From an uncultured Pelagibacteraceae bacterium (GTDB lineage: Bacteria > Pseudomonadota > Alphaproteobacteria > Pelagibacterales > Pelagibacteraceae): a DNA stretch of 64,000 bases. Of this stretch, positions 10,530 to 23,473 are shown piece by piece. The DNA lies in the NCBI GenBank assembly GCA_902597875.1, contig CACJZK010000003.1:1-64000 (forward strand), read 5' to 3'. The notes below the pieces were generated by a model. That model was not told the origin of the DNA, did no database searches, and was given only the letters and a program-made list of their open reading frames with translations. The translations under genes and the position numbers were made by a program. Within the stretch, counting starts at the first letter, position 1, and the number at the start of each line of letters is the position of its first letter.

Positions 10530-13409
10530 ATGTCATCATCTAAAGATAATAACACATATAAAAAAACATCATTCCTAGCTGGAATAAATTCATCATTTAT
10601 AGAAAAATTTTATTCAGATTATTTGTCTAATCCTGAAAAATTACCACAAGATTGGAAATTATTCTTTGATGGACTTAAAGAAAACAATGAAACTATTGTA
10701 AAAGATTTAAAAGGACCGAGTTGGTCTCCTCAAAAAAATAACAATATAATTCAAAAAGAAAATATCAAAGAAATCTCGCCATCAATTGATATAACACATC
10801 AAGATACTAAAAATTCTATTAGAGCAATTATGTTAATTCGTGCTTTCAGAATTAGGGGTAATTTAATAGCTAATTTAGATCCTTTAAATTTACAAAAAAG
10901 AGAAGAACATCCAGAATTAAAACCTGAAACTTATGGGTTCAAACCAGAAGATTTTAATAAAAAAATATTTTTAGATGGGGTGCTTGGACAACAGTATGCT
11001 ACTTTAAAAGAAATTCTAGATATTTTGAAAAAAACTTATTGTTCAAATATTGGTTATGAATTTATGCACCTTGGAGATCCCGAAGAAAAAGCATGGATAA
11101 GAAATAGAGTAGAAGGAAAAGAAAAGGGTATTAAATTTACCGATAACGGGAAAAAAGCAATTTTAAAAAAGATAATTGAGGCAGAGGGTTTCGAAAAATT
11201 CTTACATGTAAAATTTGTTGGTACAAAAAGATTTGGATTAGATGGAAGTGAGTCGCTTATCCCAGCTTTAGAACAAATAATTAAAAAGGGAGGAAGTTTA
11301 GGAGCCAAGGAAATTAAAATAGGTATGCCTCATCGAGGCAGACTAAATGTTTTAGCTAACGTTATGTTGAAACCTTTTAAAGCAATTTTTAGTGAATTTT
11401 TTGGTAAAAGTGTAAGTTCTAAAAAAGATTTTGAGGGAGATGTAAAATATCATTTAGGAGCTTCAGCTAATAGAGAATTTGATGGAAACTTAGTTCATAT
11501 AAGCTTAACAGATAATCCGTCTCATTTAGAGGCAGTCAATCCAGTAGTTCTTGGGCAAGTTAGAGCTAAACAATTTTTTCATAAGGATCCAGATAGAAAA
11601 AAAGTTATTCCAGTTTTAATGCATGGAGACGCAGCTTTTGCCGGCCAGGGAATAGTAGCAGAATGTTTTGCAATGTCAGGATTGCCAGGTCACAATATTG
11701 GTGGGACTATACACATAATAGTTAACAATCAAATTGGTTTTACCACAGCACCAAGGTTTGCAAGATCTTCACCTTATCCATCTGATGTAGCTAAACTTGC
11801 CCAAGCACCAATTTTTCATGTCAATGGAGATGACCCAGAGGCGGTGGTTCATTGCGCTAAAATTGCAACTGAATTCAGACAGAAATTTAATCGAGATGTT
11901 GTTATTGATATGGTTTGTTATAGACGTTATGGCCACAACGAGGGAGACGAACCTTCTTTTACTCAACCTATAATGTACAAAAAAATTAAATCTCATCCAA
12001 CTACTTTAGATATTTATAGTAAGAAAATAATTGAAAAGGGATATTTTTCCTCAGACGAAATTAGTCATAAAAAATCAGAGTTTAAAATCTTTTTGAATAA
12101 AGAATTTCAAAACTCAAAAAATTATAAATCGGATTTAAAATGGTGGGATGGAGTATGGTCTAGATATAAGCCTGAGTTAGGAAAAGACAAAAGAGCTGTT
12201 AGCGGAGTAGATAAAAATGAAATTATTAAAATTGGAAAAAAAATTAATTCATTACCAGGTAATTTTAATATTCATAAAACTTTAATTAAAGTGTTTCAAA
12301 ACAGATACAAAATGTTTACTTCAAACTTGCCTATTGATTGGTCTGCAGCAGAGTCGCTTGCTTTTGCAACACTTTTAAACGAGGGATTTTCAGTTAGATT
12401 ATCAGGCCAAGACTCAGGTAGAGGTACTTTTAGTCAACGTCACTCAGTTTTAAGAAATCAAGACAATCATGATAGGTATATTCCCTTAAATAATATTTCT
12501 AAAAATCAAAAAAGATTTGAAATTATTGATAGTCTTTTGTCAGAATTAGCCGTCTTAGGATTTGAGTTTGGATACTCATTGTCTGAACCAGAAACTCTTG
12601 TGTTATGGGAGGCACAATTTGGAGATTTCGCAAACGGCGGCCAGGTAATTATTGATCAGTTTATTACCTCAAGTGAGCATAAATGGGGAAGGTCAAGTGG
12701 ATTGGTAATGTTATTGCCACATGGATATGAAGGTCAAGGACCTGAACATTCCTCAGCAAGAATGGAAAGATTTTTACAGCTTTGTGCTGGGGAAAATATT
12801 CAGGTTGTAAACTGTACAACTCCGGCAAATTATTTTCATGTTTTAAGGCGACAAATGCACAGGGATTTTAGAAAGCCTTTAATTATAATGACTCCAAAAT
12901 CTTTGTTACGTCACAAAAAATGTGTTTCTAATATAGAAGATTTTACCAAAAAAAATTCATTTCATAGAGTTCTTGAGGATCATGCTTACTTAGATAATAG
13001 CGGTCTAATAAAATTAAAAAAAAATAAAAAAATAAAAAAAGTTGTTATGTGCTCTGGTAAAATCTATTTTGATCTTCTTGAGGCCAGAGAAAAAACTAAA
13101 AATGACGAAATAGTTTTTATTAGAATTGAGCAATTATATCCTTTCCCTGTAAAAACTCTCGGTCAGGTTTTAAAAAAGTATAGTAAAGACGTGGTATATT
13201 ACTGGTGTCAAGAAGAACCCAAAAATATGGGCGCTTGGAACACCGTGAGACATTTTATTGAGAGAACTTTAGAGATTATTCGATCAAAAAATGATAAAAT
13301 TAAGTATGTTGGAAGAAAACCATCTGCGTCAACTGCGACTGGAAATTTAAATAAACATCTTGCGCAACAAAAAGAAATATTAGAAAAGGTGGTAGGGAAG
13401 TTTGATTAA
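10530..13409 (+). CDS. sucA: 2-Oxoglutarate dehydrogenase E1 component
   Basis: Thiamine-diphosphate-dependent decarboxylase of the 2-oxoglutarate dehydrogenase complex. The 959-residue length fits the family. The N-terminal segment [20 protein letters not shown] is the conserved extension typical of OdhA/SucA. The thiamine region includes [28 protein letters not shown] and NNQIGFTT, and the C-terminal half has [14 protein letters not shown] and [10 protein letters not shown]. It shares one base with the sucB start (TAATG). No E2 catalytic domain is fused, so this is the ordinary proteobacterial form rather than the actinobacterial fusion. Confidence 0.97.
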   Translation: MSSSKDNNTYKKTSFLAGINSSFIEKFYSDYLSNPEKLPQDWKLFFDGLKENNETIVKDLKGPSWSPQKNNNIIQKENIKEISPSIDITHQDTKNSIRAIMLIRAFRIRGNLIANLDPLNLQKREEHPELKPETYGFKPEDFNKKIFLDGVLGQQYATLKEILDILKKTYCSNIGYEFMHLGDPEEKAWIRNRVEGKEKGIKFTDNGKKAILKKIIEAEGFEKFLHVKFVGTKRFGLDGSESLIPALEQIIKKGGSLGAKEIKIGMPHRGRLNVLANVMLKPFKAIFSEFFGKSVSSKKDFEGDVKYHLGASANREFDGNLVHISLTDNPSHLEAVNPVVLGQVRAKQFFHKDPDRKKVIPVLMHGDAAFAGQGIVAECFAMSGLPGHNIGGTIHIIVNNQIGFTTAPRFARSSPYPSDVAKLAQAPIFHVNGDDPEAVVHCAKIATEFRQKFNRDVVIDMVCYRRYGHNEGDEPSFTQPIMYKKIKSHPTTLDIYSKKIIEKGYFSSDEISHKKSEFKIFLNKEFQNSKNYKSDLKWWDGVWSRYKPELGKDKRAVSGVDKNEIIKIGKKINSLPGNFNIHKTLIKVFQNRYKMFTSNLPIDWSAAESLAFATLLNEGFSVRLSGQDSGRGTFSQRHSVLRNQDNHDRYIPLNNISKNQKRFEIIDSLLSELAVLGFEFGYSLSEPETLVLWEAQFGDFANGGQVIIDQFITSSEHKWGRSSGLVMLLPHGYEGQGPEHSSARMERFLQLCAGENIQVVNCTTPANYFHVLRRQMHRDFRKPLIIMTPKSLLRHKKCVSNIEDFTKKNSFHRVLEDHAYLDNSGLIKLKKNKKIKKVVMCSGKIYFDLLEAREKTKNDEIVFIRIEQLYPFPVKTLGQVLKKYSKDVVYYWCQEEPKNMGAWNTVRHFIERTLEIIRSKNDKIKYVGRKPSASTATGNLNKHLAQQKEILEKVVGKFD

Positions 13410-14743
13410 TGTCTGAAAAAATATTAGTTCCTGCTTTAGGTGAGTCAGTATCAGAAGCTACTGTTTCTAAGTGGCTTAAAAATAAAGGTGAAAAAGTTGT
13501 TGCTGATGAACCTTTAGTTGAGTTAGAAACTGATAAAGTAAATATTGAGGTGCCATCACCATCAAATGGAACTTTGGAAAATATAAATGTTAACGAGGGT
13601 CAAACTGTTAATGTTGGAGCAATACTTGGTTCAGTAGGCAAGGCATCAATTTCAAAAGACACTCAGGATAAAAAAGAAAAAATATACTCACCACCTGAAA
13701 AAAAAGAAAAAATAAAAAAAGAACCTTTGCCTAAGCACAAGCCTATACCTCAACCAGTGGCTGAACCTCTAGTTTTACAACATGAGAAAATTAAAGAGGA
13801 AGTTAAGCCTCTCATTTTAGAGGCAGAAGAACCGGAATTAAAAAAAGAAACTCCTTTAGTACTAAATAACTTCCATAACAATAAAACGAAAACACTATCA
13901 CCTTCTGCAAGAAAAATGGTTGCCGAGTCTCGATTAAAAATTGATGAACTTGAAGGAACTGGAAAAAATGGAGTTATTTTAAAAGAAGATATTATGAGCT
14001 TAATGGGCACAAGTCCCTCTCCATCCAAAAGAAAAATTGCTCACGGTTTAGAAGAAAGAATTAAAATGACAAGATTGCGTATGACTATTGCTAAAAGGTT
14101 AAAAGAGGCACAAGAAAATGCTGCTATGCTTACAACCTTTAACGAAGTTGATATGCACGAAGTCATATCTATGAAGGATAATTACAAAGAAGACTTTCAA
14201 AAGAAATACTCTGTGAAATTAGGTTTTATGTCATTTTTTGTAAAAGCTTGCGTAATAGGGTTAAAAAATTTTCCTGCAGTAAATGCAGAAATACAAAATG
14301 ATGAGATAGTTTACAAAAATTATTATAATATAAGCATAGCTGTAGGAACAGACCGTGGACTTGTAGTTCCAGTTTTAAGAAACACTGACGAAATGTCATT
14401 TGCAGAAATCGAAAAAAATATTTCACTGTTAGGACAAAAAGCGAAAGAGGGAAAAATTACGATTGAAGATCTACAAGGTGGTACTTTTACAATTAGTAAT
14501 GGAGGAATCTACGGCTCTATGCTCTCAACCCCTATACTTAATCCACCTCAATCTGCAGTTCTAGGAATGCACAATATTATAGAGAGACCAGTTGTAAAAG
14601 ACGGGAATGTAACTATTAGACCGATGATGTACTTAGCATTATCTTATGACCATAGAATTATAGACGGTAAAGAAGCAGTTTCGTTTTTAAAAACCATTAA
14701 AGAAAGCTTAGAACAACCCAAAAGATTATTTTTAAACTTATAA
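13409..14743 (+). CDS. sucB: 2-Oxoglutarate dehydrogenase E2, dihydrolipoyl succinyltransferase
   Basis: Core subunit transferring succinyl groups to CoA. Domains in order: one lipoyl domain (residues 1-76, lipoyl lysine K43 in [13 protein letters not shown]), a Lys/Pro/Glu-rich linker (about 80-160), a peripheral-subunit-binding domain (about 162-197), and the catalytic domain ending with [12 protein letters not shown] (catalytic His415 and Asp419). Total 444 residues. It is the normal single-lipoyl layout and makes a useful internal comparison for the pyruvate E2 at 52951, which lacks the lipoyl domain. It overlaps sucA by one base and lies 1 nt from lpd. Confidence 0.97.
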   Translation: MSEKILVPALGESVSEATVSKWLKNKGEKVVADEPLVELETDKVNIEVPSPSNGTLENINVNEGQTVNVGAILGSVGKASISKDTQDKKEKIYSPPEKKEKIKKEPLPKHKPIPQPVAEPLVLQHEKIKEEVKPLILEAEEPELKKETPLVLNNFHNNKTKTLSPSARKMVAESRLKIDELEGTGKNGVILKEDIMSLMGTSPSPSKRKIAHGLEERIKMTRLRMTIAKRLKEAQENAAMLTTFNEVDMHEVISMKDNYKEDFQKKYSVKLGFMSFFVKACVIGLKNFPAVNAEIQNDEIVYKNYYNISIAVGTDRGLVVPVLRNTDEMSFAEIEKNISLLGQKAKEGKITIEDLQGGTFTISNGGIYGSMLSTPILNPPQSAVLGMHNIIERPVVKDGNVTIRPMMYLALSYDHRIIDGKEAVSFLKTIKESLEQPKRLFLNL

Positions 14744-14744
14744 A

Positions 14745-16148
14745 ATGGAAAAAAATTTTGACGTAATAGTCATTGGCGGTGGACCAGGAGGCTATGTTTG
14801 TGCAATTAGATCTGCGCAACTGGGTCTTAAAACTGCTTGTATAGAGTCTAGAGGAACACTCGGGGGTACTTGTTTGAACGTAGGGTGTATACCATCTAAA
14901 AGCTTGCTAAATTTGTCGGATAATTTTCGTAAAGCAAAAAAGGATTTTGGTGAACAAGGTATAGAGATAAGTGACCTAAAATTAAATATTAAAAAAATGA
15001 TGTTGTCTAAAGATAAATCAGTTCAAATTTTAACAAAAGGTGTCGAGTTTTTGTTTAAAAAAAATAAAGTTACCTACATAAAAGGAAAAGGTGAAATCTC
15101 TTCTCCAAACGATATTATAGTTAGTGAAGGAGAAAAAAAAACAACCTATAAGTCAAAAAATATTGTAATAGCAACTGGGTCTCAAGCAACCTCATTACCT
15201 GGATTGAAAATAGATGAAAAGAATATAGTTTCTTCCACAGGAGCTTTATCACTTTCAGAAGTTCCAAAAGAATTAATAGTAATAGGCGGAGGTTATATCG
15301 GTTTAGAGATGGGCTCTGTTTGGTCAAGGCTTGGTTCTAAAGTGACTGTTTTAGAATATTTAGATCACATAACCCCTGGAATGGATACAGAAATTTCTAA
15401 TGAATTTCAAAAAATTCTTAAAAAACAAGGCATTAACTTTAAACTTAATAATAAAGTAAATTCTGTAAAAATCGTTAAAAATAAAATTGTCATTAATTAT
15501 ACAAACAACAAGACATCAGAAAATGAAAATGTGAGTTGTGACAAAGTTTTAGTCTCAGTTGGAAGAAAACCATACACTGAAGGATTAAATCTAAAAAAAG
15601 TTGGAATAAAAAGTGACAACAAAGGTAGAATAGAAGTAAATAACAAACTACAAACATCTATAGAAAATATTTATGCAATAGGAGATGTAATAAAAGGTCC
15701 AATGTTAGCCCACAAAGCTGAAGAAGAAGGTATAGCAGTAGCAGAAATATTAGCTGGTCAAGCTGGCCATGTTAATTACGATGTTATACCAGGTGTAATA
15801 TATACGTCTCCGGAGGTTGCAACGGTTGGAAAGACTGAGGAGCAGTTAAAAAAATTGAACATAAACTACAAAGTTGGCAAATTTCCATTTCTTGCCAACT
15901 CAAGAGCAAAAGTAAATAATGAAACTGACGGATTTGTAAAAGTACTTGCCGACTCAAAGACTGATAGAGTTTTAGGGGTTCATATAATAGGACCCCATTG
16001 CGGTGACATGATTGCAGAAATGGCTTTAGCTATGGAGTTTGGAGCCAGTGCTGAAGATATAGCTAGAACTTGTCATGCCCATCCTACACATACCGAAGCT
16101 ATTAAAGAAGCAGCGTTGGCTGTTGATAAAAGATCAATTCATTTTTAA
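14745..16148 (+). CDS. lpdA: Dihydrolipoamide dehydrogenase (E3)
   Basis: Flavin disulfide reductase re-oxidising dihydrolipoyl groups with NAD. The redox pair is C43/C48 in GGTCLNVGCIPSK. There are an FAD loop GGGPGG at the N terminus, a second dinucleotide loop IGGGYIGLEMG mid-protein, and a C-terminal HAHPTHTEA with the catalytic His446/Glu451 pair. The 467 residues are typical, and there is no extra N-terminal lipoyl domain. It is the only E3 gene in the window, so it may serve both the 2-oxoglutarate complex next to it and the pyruvate complex at 52951-56918, which has no E3 of its own. That sharing is inference. Confidence 0.97.
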   Translation: MEKNFDVIVIGGGPGGYVCAIRSAQLGLKTACIESRGTLGGTCLNVGCIPSKSLLNLSDNFRKAKKDFGEQGIEISDLKLNIKKMMLSKDKSVQILTKGVEFLFKKNKVTYIKGKGEISSPNDIIVSEGEKKTTYKSKNIVIATGSQATSLPGLKIDEKNIVSSTGALSLSEVPKELIVIGGGYIGLEMGSVWSRLGSKVTVLEYLDHITPGMDTEISNEFQKILKKQGINFKLNNKVNSVKIVKNKIVINYTNNKTSENENVSCDKVLVSVGRKPYTEGLNLKKVGIKSDNKGRIEVNNKLQTSIENIYAIGDVIKGPMLAHKAEEEGIAVAEILAGQAGHVNYDVIPGVIYTSPEVATVGKTEEQLKKLNINYKVGKFPFLANSRAKVNNETDGFVKVLADSKTDRVLGVHIIGPHCGDMIAEMALAMEFGASAEDIARTCHAHPTHTEAIKEAALAVDKRSIHF

Positions 16149-16176
16149 TTGATATAATATTAATTAAAATCTGACC

Positions 16177-18132
16177 ATGAAAGTTCCAGTGTTATTACCA
16201 AAAATTTTTAACTATCCACTTACTTATAATAATACACTGCAAAAAAAACTTAAACCTGGTGACTTTATAGAAGTTCCTTTTGGCTCAAGAAAAGAGATTG
16301 GAGTTGTATGGAATGAGATTCAGACTACAGATAAAAAAATAAAAATAAAAAATGTTAACAGTAAAATTTTAAATTTTTCAATTAGTAAAAAACTAATTCA
16401 ATTTATTGATTGGTTTTCATTATACAATATGGTGCCTAAAGGAATGGTTTTAAAAATGTGTTTGGGGAATATTGAAAATCTTACAAAGATTGAAAATGGG
16501 AATTTTATTCATGACAAAAGTAGAAAAAAAAATTATTTCTTAAATAAAGAACAGAAAACAGCATTGAAAGATTTAAAATCATTTGGAGAAAAATATAATG
16601 TGTCTGTTTTACAAGGTGTTACTGGATCGGGTAAAACCCTTGTTTATTTTGAACGCATCAAACAAGTTTTAAGTAAACAAAAACAAGTTCTAGTTTTATT
16701 ACCTGAAATTTTTTTAACAAATCAATTTGAGGAGAGGTTTTCTGAATTTTTTGGAATCAAACCTGCAATCTGGCATTCAAAAATAACACCTAAAAACAAA
16801 AGAAAGATTTGGCAAGGTATTCTCAAAAATGAAGTAAATCTTGTAATAGGAGCAAGATCATCATTATTTCTACCTTTTAAAAATCTTGGTCTAATAATAG
16901 TAGATGAAGAACATGATCCTTCTTATAAACAAGATGAAGGATTAACTTATAATGCTAGGGATATGGCAATCACAAGAGCTTCAATAGAGTCAGTTCCAAT
17001 TATTTTGGTAACATCTATACCATCTTTAGAAACTTTTAATCATATTAAAAATAAAAAATATAACCATACAAAAATTTTTAAAAGATTTGAAAATTTTCCA
17101 CTTCCCGATACTAAGATAATAAATTTGAATTTTAGGAAATATAAAAATTCCTATATTACTAATGAAACAGTAGACATTGTTAATCAATATCTAAATAAGA
17201 ATGAACAAATTTTATTTTTTTTAAATAGAAGAGGTTATGCACCATTCTTAATTTGTAAAGAATGTGGGTATAAACATTCTTGTTCAAATTGTTCAATATA
17301 TTTAACTTATCATAAATCTATTAATAAATTGATATGTCATCATTGTGGTCAAAAGAAAATTATAGATAAAAAATGCTCAAAGGAGAAAGGTAATTGCGAT
17401 TTCAGAATGTATGGTCCTGGAGTAGAAAAAATTTATGAGGAGTTAAAAGAAAAATTTCCACAAAAAAAAATAGAAATATTTTCAAGTGATTATCTTGCTA
17501 AAAAAAAAGAAAGTAAAAATATTTTTGATAAAATAAACAGTAATAAAATCGATATTTTAGTTGGAACACAGATGATTTCTAAAGGTTTCAATTTTCCAAA
17601 ATTAAATTGCATAGTTGTTGTTGATGCAGATTTTTCAGGTAAGGGATATGATCTAAGAACAACTGAAAAAAATATTCAACTTTACAATCAACTTAGTGGA
17701 AGAGCAGGAAGGTTTTCATCTAAATCAATAATAATTTATCAAACGGTAACGCCATCGCACCAAACTTTAAAAGAATTAATACAAAAGGATCCTGAAAAAT
17801 TTCTAGAAAATGAACTAGTTATAAGAAAGCAAAATAATTTACCACCTTACCAAAGATTAATTGCTATAGTTATATCTTCATCAACAAGAGAATTAAGTTT
17901 AAAAGGGGCTACTGAAATAAAGCAAAAAATACAAAGAATTGAAGATTTAGAAGTTCTGGGTCCTGTAGATTCTCCAATATTTAGATTAAAAAACAAGTAC
18001 AGAACTAGACTGCTCTTAAGATCAAAAAATGAGATATTTATTCAAAAAAAACTCTCTAAAATTTTAGATAAAATGAAGATTTCATCAAAAATTAAACTTA
18101 CAGTTGATGTTGATCCAATAAATTTTACTTAA
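16177..18132 (+). CDS. priA: Primosomal protein N' (replication restart helicase PriA)
   Basis: 3'-5' DNA helicase that reloads the replisome at stalled forks. Walker A is GVTGSGKT (147-154) and Walker B is DEEH (243-246), with QMISKGFNFP and QLSGRAGRF in the helicase C domain. Eight zinc-binding Cys are visible: C360, C363, C369, C372, C387, C390, C400 and C407. The last pair is spaced CSKEKGNC, six residues apart instead of the usual CxxC. The protein has 651 residues, clearly shorter than the about 730 of E. coli PriA, mainly from a trimmed N-terminal region. It lies between lpd and the F1 operon; priA directly before atpH is a familiar alphaproteobacterial arrangement. Confidence 0.93.
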   Translation: MKVPVLLPKIFNYPLTYNNTLQKKLKPGDFIEVPFGSRKEIGVVWNEIQTTDKKIKIKNVNSKILNFSISKKLIQFIDWFSLYNMVPKGMVLKMCLGNIENLTKIENGNFIHDKSRKKNYFLNKEQKTALKDLKSFGEKYNVSVLQGVTGSGKTLVYFERIKQVLSKQKQVLVLLPEIFLTNQFEERFSEFFGIKPAIWHSKITPKNKRKIWQGILKNEVNLVIGARSSLFLPFKNLGLIIVDEEHDPSYKQDEGLTYNARDMAITRASIESVPIILVTSIPSLETFNHIKNKKYNHTKIFKRFENFPLPDTKIINLNFRKYKNSYITNETVDIVNQYLNKNEQILFFLNRRGYAPFLICKECGYKHSCSNCSIYLTYHKSINKLICHHCGQKKIIDKKCSKEKGNCDFRMYGPGVEKIYEELKEKFPQKKIEIFSSDYLAKKKESKNIFDKINSNKIDILVGTQMISKGFNFPKLNCIVVVDADFSGKGYDLRTTEKNIQLYNQLSGRAGRFSSKSIIIYQTVTPSHQTLKELIQKDPEKFLENELVIRKQNNLPPYQRLIAIVISSSTRELSLKGATEIKQKIQRIEDLEVLGPVDSPIFRLKNKYRTRLLLRSKNEIFIQKKLSKILDKMKISSKIKLTVDVDPINFT

Positions 18133-18151
18133 GAGTGACTATAGTGTCTTG

Positions 18152-18188
18152 AAGGAGATAATCTCATATGATACGAAATCCAATCTAA
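18152..18188 (+). promoter_or_regulatory. Possible six-codon leader ORF with strong Shine-Dalgarno before atpH
   Basis: In the 86-nt gap between priA and atpH, an AAGGAG at 18152-18157 sits 10 nt before an ATG at 18168 that opens a six-codon frame (MIRNPI) stopping at 18188. The SD is stronger than that of most genes in the window. The 11-base palindrome GAGATAATCTC (18155-18165) overlaps it. It may be a translated leader or simply a coincidental SD. atpH itself uses a GTG start 31 nt later with only a weak GGAT in front. Confidence 0.3.
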
Positions 18189-18218
18189 TCTTAACAAAAA
18201 TCGTGTATAGGATAAATA

Positions 18219-18776
18219 GTGAGCTCGAATAAATCTTTTTCTACCGAAACCTCTGAAAGGTATGCACTCGCTCTTTTCGAATTAGCTAGTGAAAATTCTG
18301 AAATAGAAATAATAGAAAAAAATATTAAAGATCTATTGTCAATTTATGATACTAATAAGGACTTAGAGAATTTCATAAAAAATCCAACACATTCAATAGC
18401 TAATCAATTAGAAATTATACAAAAGATTTCAAAAACAATGAATTTTCCAACAATATTAAATAATTTTTTATTAATTTTAGTAACTAAAAGAAGGATATTT
18501 TTTTTAAAGAAAATTATTAAGAGTTTTCTAAAACTTTCATCAAAAAAAAAGGGTGAGCTAAAGGCGTCTTTAATTTCTTCAAAAGAATTGTCAGAAAATG
18601 ATTTAAATAATATAAGTTCAGAATTATCAAAATCTATTGGATCTCCAATTATTTTTGACCATAGTGTAGATAAAGATTTAATTGGAGGGGTTAAAATTCA
18701 AATAGGTAGCTTAATGATTGATACCTCTATAAAAAATAAACTAAAAAAATATGAAAAATTAATGTTAGAAAGTTAA
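18219..18776 (+). CDS. atpH: F1 ATP synthase delta subunit
   Basis: Peripheral-stalk subunit linking F1 to the F0 b subunits. The 185-residue protein has the conserved opening [14 protein letters not shown] and C-terminal [20 protein letters not shown], which match the OSCP/delta family (PF00213). The start is GTG at 18219; this places the conserved RYA motif near residue 13, as usual. It is first in atpHAGDC. F0 genes are absent here, consistent with the split F0/F1 operons of alphaproteobacteria. Confidence 0.94.
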   Translation: MSSNKSFSTETSERYALALFELASENSEIEIIEKNIKDLLSIYDTNKDLENFIKNPTHSIANQLEIIQKISKTMNFPTILNNFLLILVTKRRIFFLKKIIKSFLKLSSKKKGELKASLISSKELSENDLNNISSELSKSIGSPIIFDHSVDKDLIGGVKIQIGSLMIDTSIKNKLKKYEKLMLES

Positions 18777-18778
18777 GA

Positions 18779-20310
18779 ATGCAAATAAATCCCTCAGAAG
18801 TTACTAAATTACTAAAAGAGCAAATAAAACGTTTTGGTGAAAAAGCTGAAGTATCTGAAATAGGAAAAGTACTTTCAGTTGGTGATGGTATCGCTAGAGT
18901 TTATGGACTAGATAACGTTCAGGCTGGTGAGATGGTAGAGTTTGACGATGGGTCTAAAGGTATGGCTCTTAATTTAGAAAATGACAATGTTGGCGTAGTA
19001 ATATTCGGAGATGATAGACAAATTAAAGAAGGCGACACTGTAAAAAGAACTAACTCAATTGTAGATGTACCTGTTGGGAAGGAATTGTTGGGAAGAGTGG
19101 TCGATGGACTTGGAAATCCAATAGATGGAAAAGGCAATCTTCCAACTAAGACCCAAAGAAAAAGAGTAGAAGTTAAAGCCCCAGGGATTATTCCAAGACA
19201 ATCAGTTAATGAGCCAATGCAAACTGGACTAAAGGCTATTGATAGTCTAATCCCAATAGGTAGAGGTCAAAGGGAATTAATTATTGGAGATAGACAAACT
19301 GGAAAAACTGCAGTTGCTATAGATACAATTATTAATCAAAAGGAAATTAACGAATCTGATGATGAAAAGAAAAAGCTATACTGTGTTTATGTTGCAATTG
19401 GACAAAAGCGTTCTACAGTAGCACAAATTGTTAAGACTTTAGAAGAAGCAGGAGCTATGAAATATACAACAGTTGTATCTGCTACGGCTTCAGATGCTGC
19501 TCCCCTTCAATTTTTAGCTCCATATACTGGTTGTACAATAGGTGAATATTTTCGAGATAATGGAATGCACGCACTAATTATTTATGACGATCTTTCTAAA
19601 CAAGCGGTAGCTTATAGACAAATGTCATTATTATTGAGAAGACCGCCAGGAAGAGAAGCTTACCCGGGTGATGTATTTTATCTACACAGCAGATTGCTAG
19701 AAAGGGCTTCCAAATTAAATGATGAAAAAGGTGGAGGATCTTTAACTGCATTACCTATTATTGAAACTCAAGCCGGAGATGTTTCTGCTTACATACCGAC
19801 AAATGTAATCTCAATAACAGACGGTCAAATTTTTTTAGAAACTGAATTGTTCAATCAAGGAATTCGCCCTGCAGTAAATGTTGGGCTCTCGGTATCAAGA
19901 GTAGGCTCAGCAGCACAGATCAAGGCTATGAAAAAAGTTGCTGGCTCAATTAAACTTGAGCTTGCTCAGTACCGTGAAATGGCAGCTTTTGCTCAATTTG
20001 GTTCAGATCTAGATGCTTCTACTCAACAATTATTAAATAGAGGAGCTAAATTAACAGAACTTCTAAAACAGGACCAGTATTCACCTTTAACTGTTGCTGA
20101 ACAAGTTGTTACAGTGTTTGCAGGAGTAAGGGGATATTTAGATGATGTAGATTTGAATAAAATAAAAACTTTTGAAACAAACCTAATTGAAAAAATTAAA
20201 AATGATAAACCTGAGATATTAGAAAGTATTAAATCTACAGGCAAACTAGAAGAAAATACTGAAAAATCTTTAATCCAAATTATAGAACAATATAAAAAAA
20301 CGAAAAAATA

Positions 20311-20311
<1 letters not shown>
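18779..20311 (+). CDS. atpA: F1 ATP synthase alpha subunit
   Basis: Non-catalytic nucleotide-binding subunit of the F1 hexamer. 510 residues. The Walker A loop is GDRQTGKTA, with [20 protein letters not shown] downstream and [17 protein letters not shown], the alpha-subunit signature region. It begins 2 nt after atpH and its stop overlaps the atpG start by one base. No sign of truncation or unusual residues. Confidence 0.98.
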
Positions 20312-22617
<2,306 letters not shown>

Positions 22618-22618
<1 letters not shown>

Positions 22619-23010
22619 TGTCTGAAAATTTTAATTTAGAAATAGTAACACCTGATCGAGTAATTTTTAAATCGGAGGCCAATCAAGTAACTATACCTTC
22701 TTTCGAGGGTCTTATGAGCATATTAAAAGACCACGTATCTATTGTTACTTTTTTAAGACCAGGTTTAATTGAAGTTCTATCATCTAAAGGAGAGGAAAAA
22801 TTTTTTGTTGACGAAGGAACTGTTGAGTTAAATAATAATAATTTATTAATTCTCTCATCATCTGTAAAAGACGTGAAAAAAATATCAAAAAAAGAAATTA
22901 ACGAAATGATCCAAAATGCTGAAAAAGCATATAATAATCAAGAAATTAAAGACAAGGATAAATATATTTTATCTCATAAAATTGATACGCTAAAAGAATT
23001 TACTCAGTAA
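22618..23010 (+). CDS. atpC: F1 ATP synthase epsilon subunit
   Basis: Rotor-associated regulatory subunit. 130 residues with the N-terminal beta-sandwich domain (LEIVTPDRVIFKSEANQVTIP and EGLMSILKDH) and a Lys-rich helical C-terminal part. It is the last gene of atpHAGDC. The last 11 bp overlap the end of the convergent rppH gene, so the two transcripts must overlap at their 3' ends. No terminator hairpin is visible there. Confidence 0.94.
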
Positions 23011-23470
23011 AATTATACAATTCTTCTACTAATTTTTCATAGATATCTTTCTTAAAATCTACAATTACATCCGGTAGTTTATTTATTTCAAGCCATTTCC
23101 ATTCAATAAACTCTGGTTTTTTCGTTTCTAAATTTATTTCATTATCTGATCCCAAAAACCTAACAATAAACCATTTTTGTTTTTGACCTCTATATTTACC
23201 CTGCCAGATAATCCCTATAAGGTTCTTTGGCAATTCATATTCTAACCAGTAATCTAACTCTCTCAAAATCTTAATATTTTTTATACTAGTCTCCTCAGCC
23301 AACTCTCTTTTCATTGCCTGTATTAATGTTTCTCCTTGATCTACACCGCCTTGCGGCATTTGCCATTTGTCGATCGGATTATCTCTTCTTTTTCCAACAA
23401 AAACTTTATTTTTTGAATTTAGTACCACTACACCCACTCCAGTTCTAAGCGGTAAAGGCTTGTTTGACAT
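23000..23470 (-). CDS. rppH: RNA pyrophosphohydrolase (Nudix)
   Basis: Removes pyrophosphate from 5'-triphosphorylated RNA to trigger decay. The 156-residue protein carries a full Nudix box, GGVDQGETLIQAMKRELAEE (about 41-60). PLPLRTGVGVVVLNSKNKVF at the start and GKRRDNP plus DKWQMPQGG match RppH rather than general Nudix enzymes. It is the last gene of the minus-strand run that starts at rplU. It is 3 nt from ctpA, an order common in alphaproteobacteria. Confidence 0.9.
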   Translation of the reverse strand: MSNKPLPLRTGVGVVVLNSKNKVFVGKRRDNPIDKWQMPQGGVDQGETLIQAMKRELAEETSIKNIKILRELDYWLEYELPKNLIGIIWQGKYRGQKQKWFIVRFLGSDNEINLETKKPEFIEWKWLEINKLPDVIVDFKKDIYEKLVEELYNFTE

Positions 23471-23473
23471 AAA

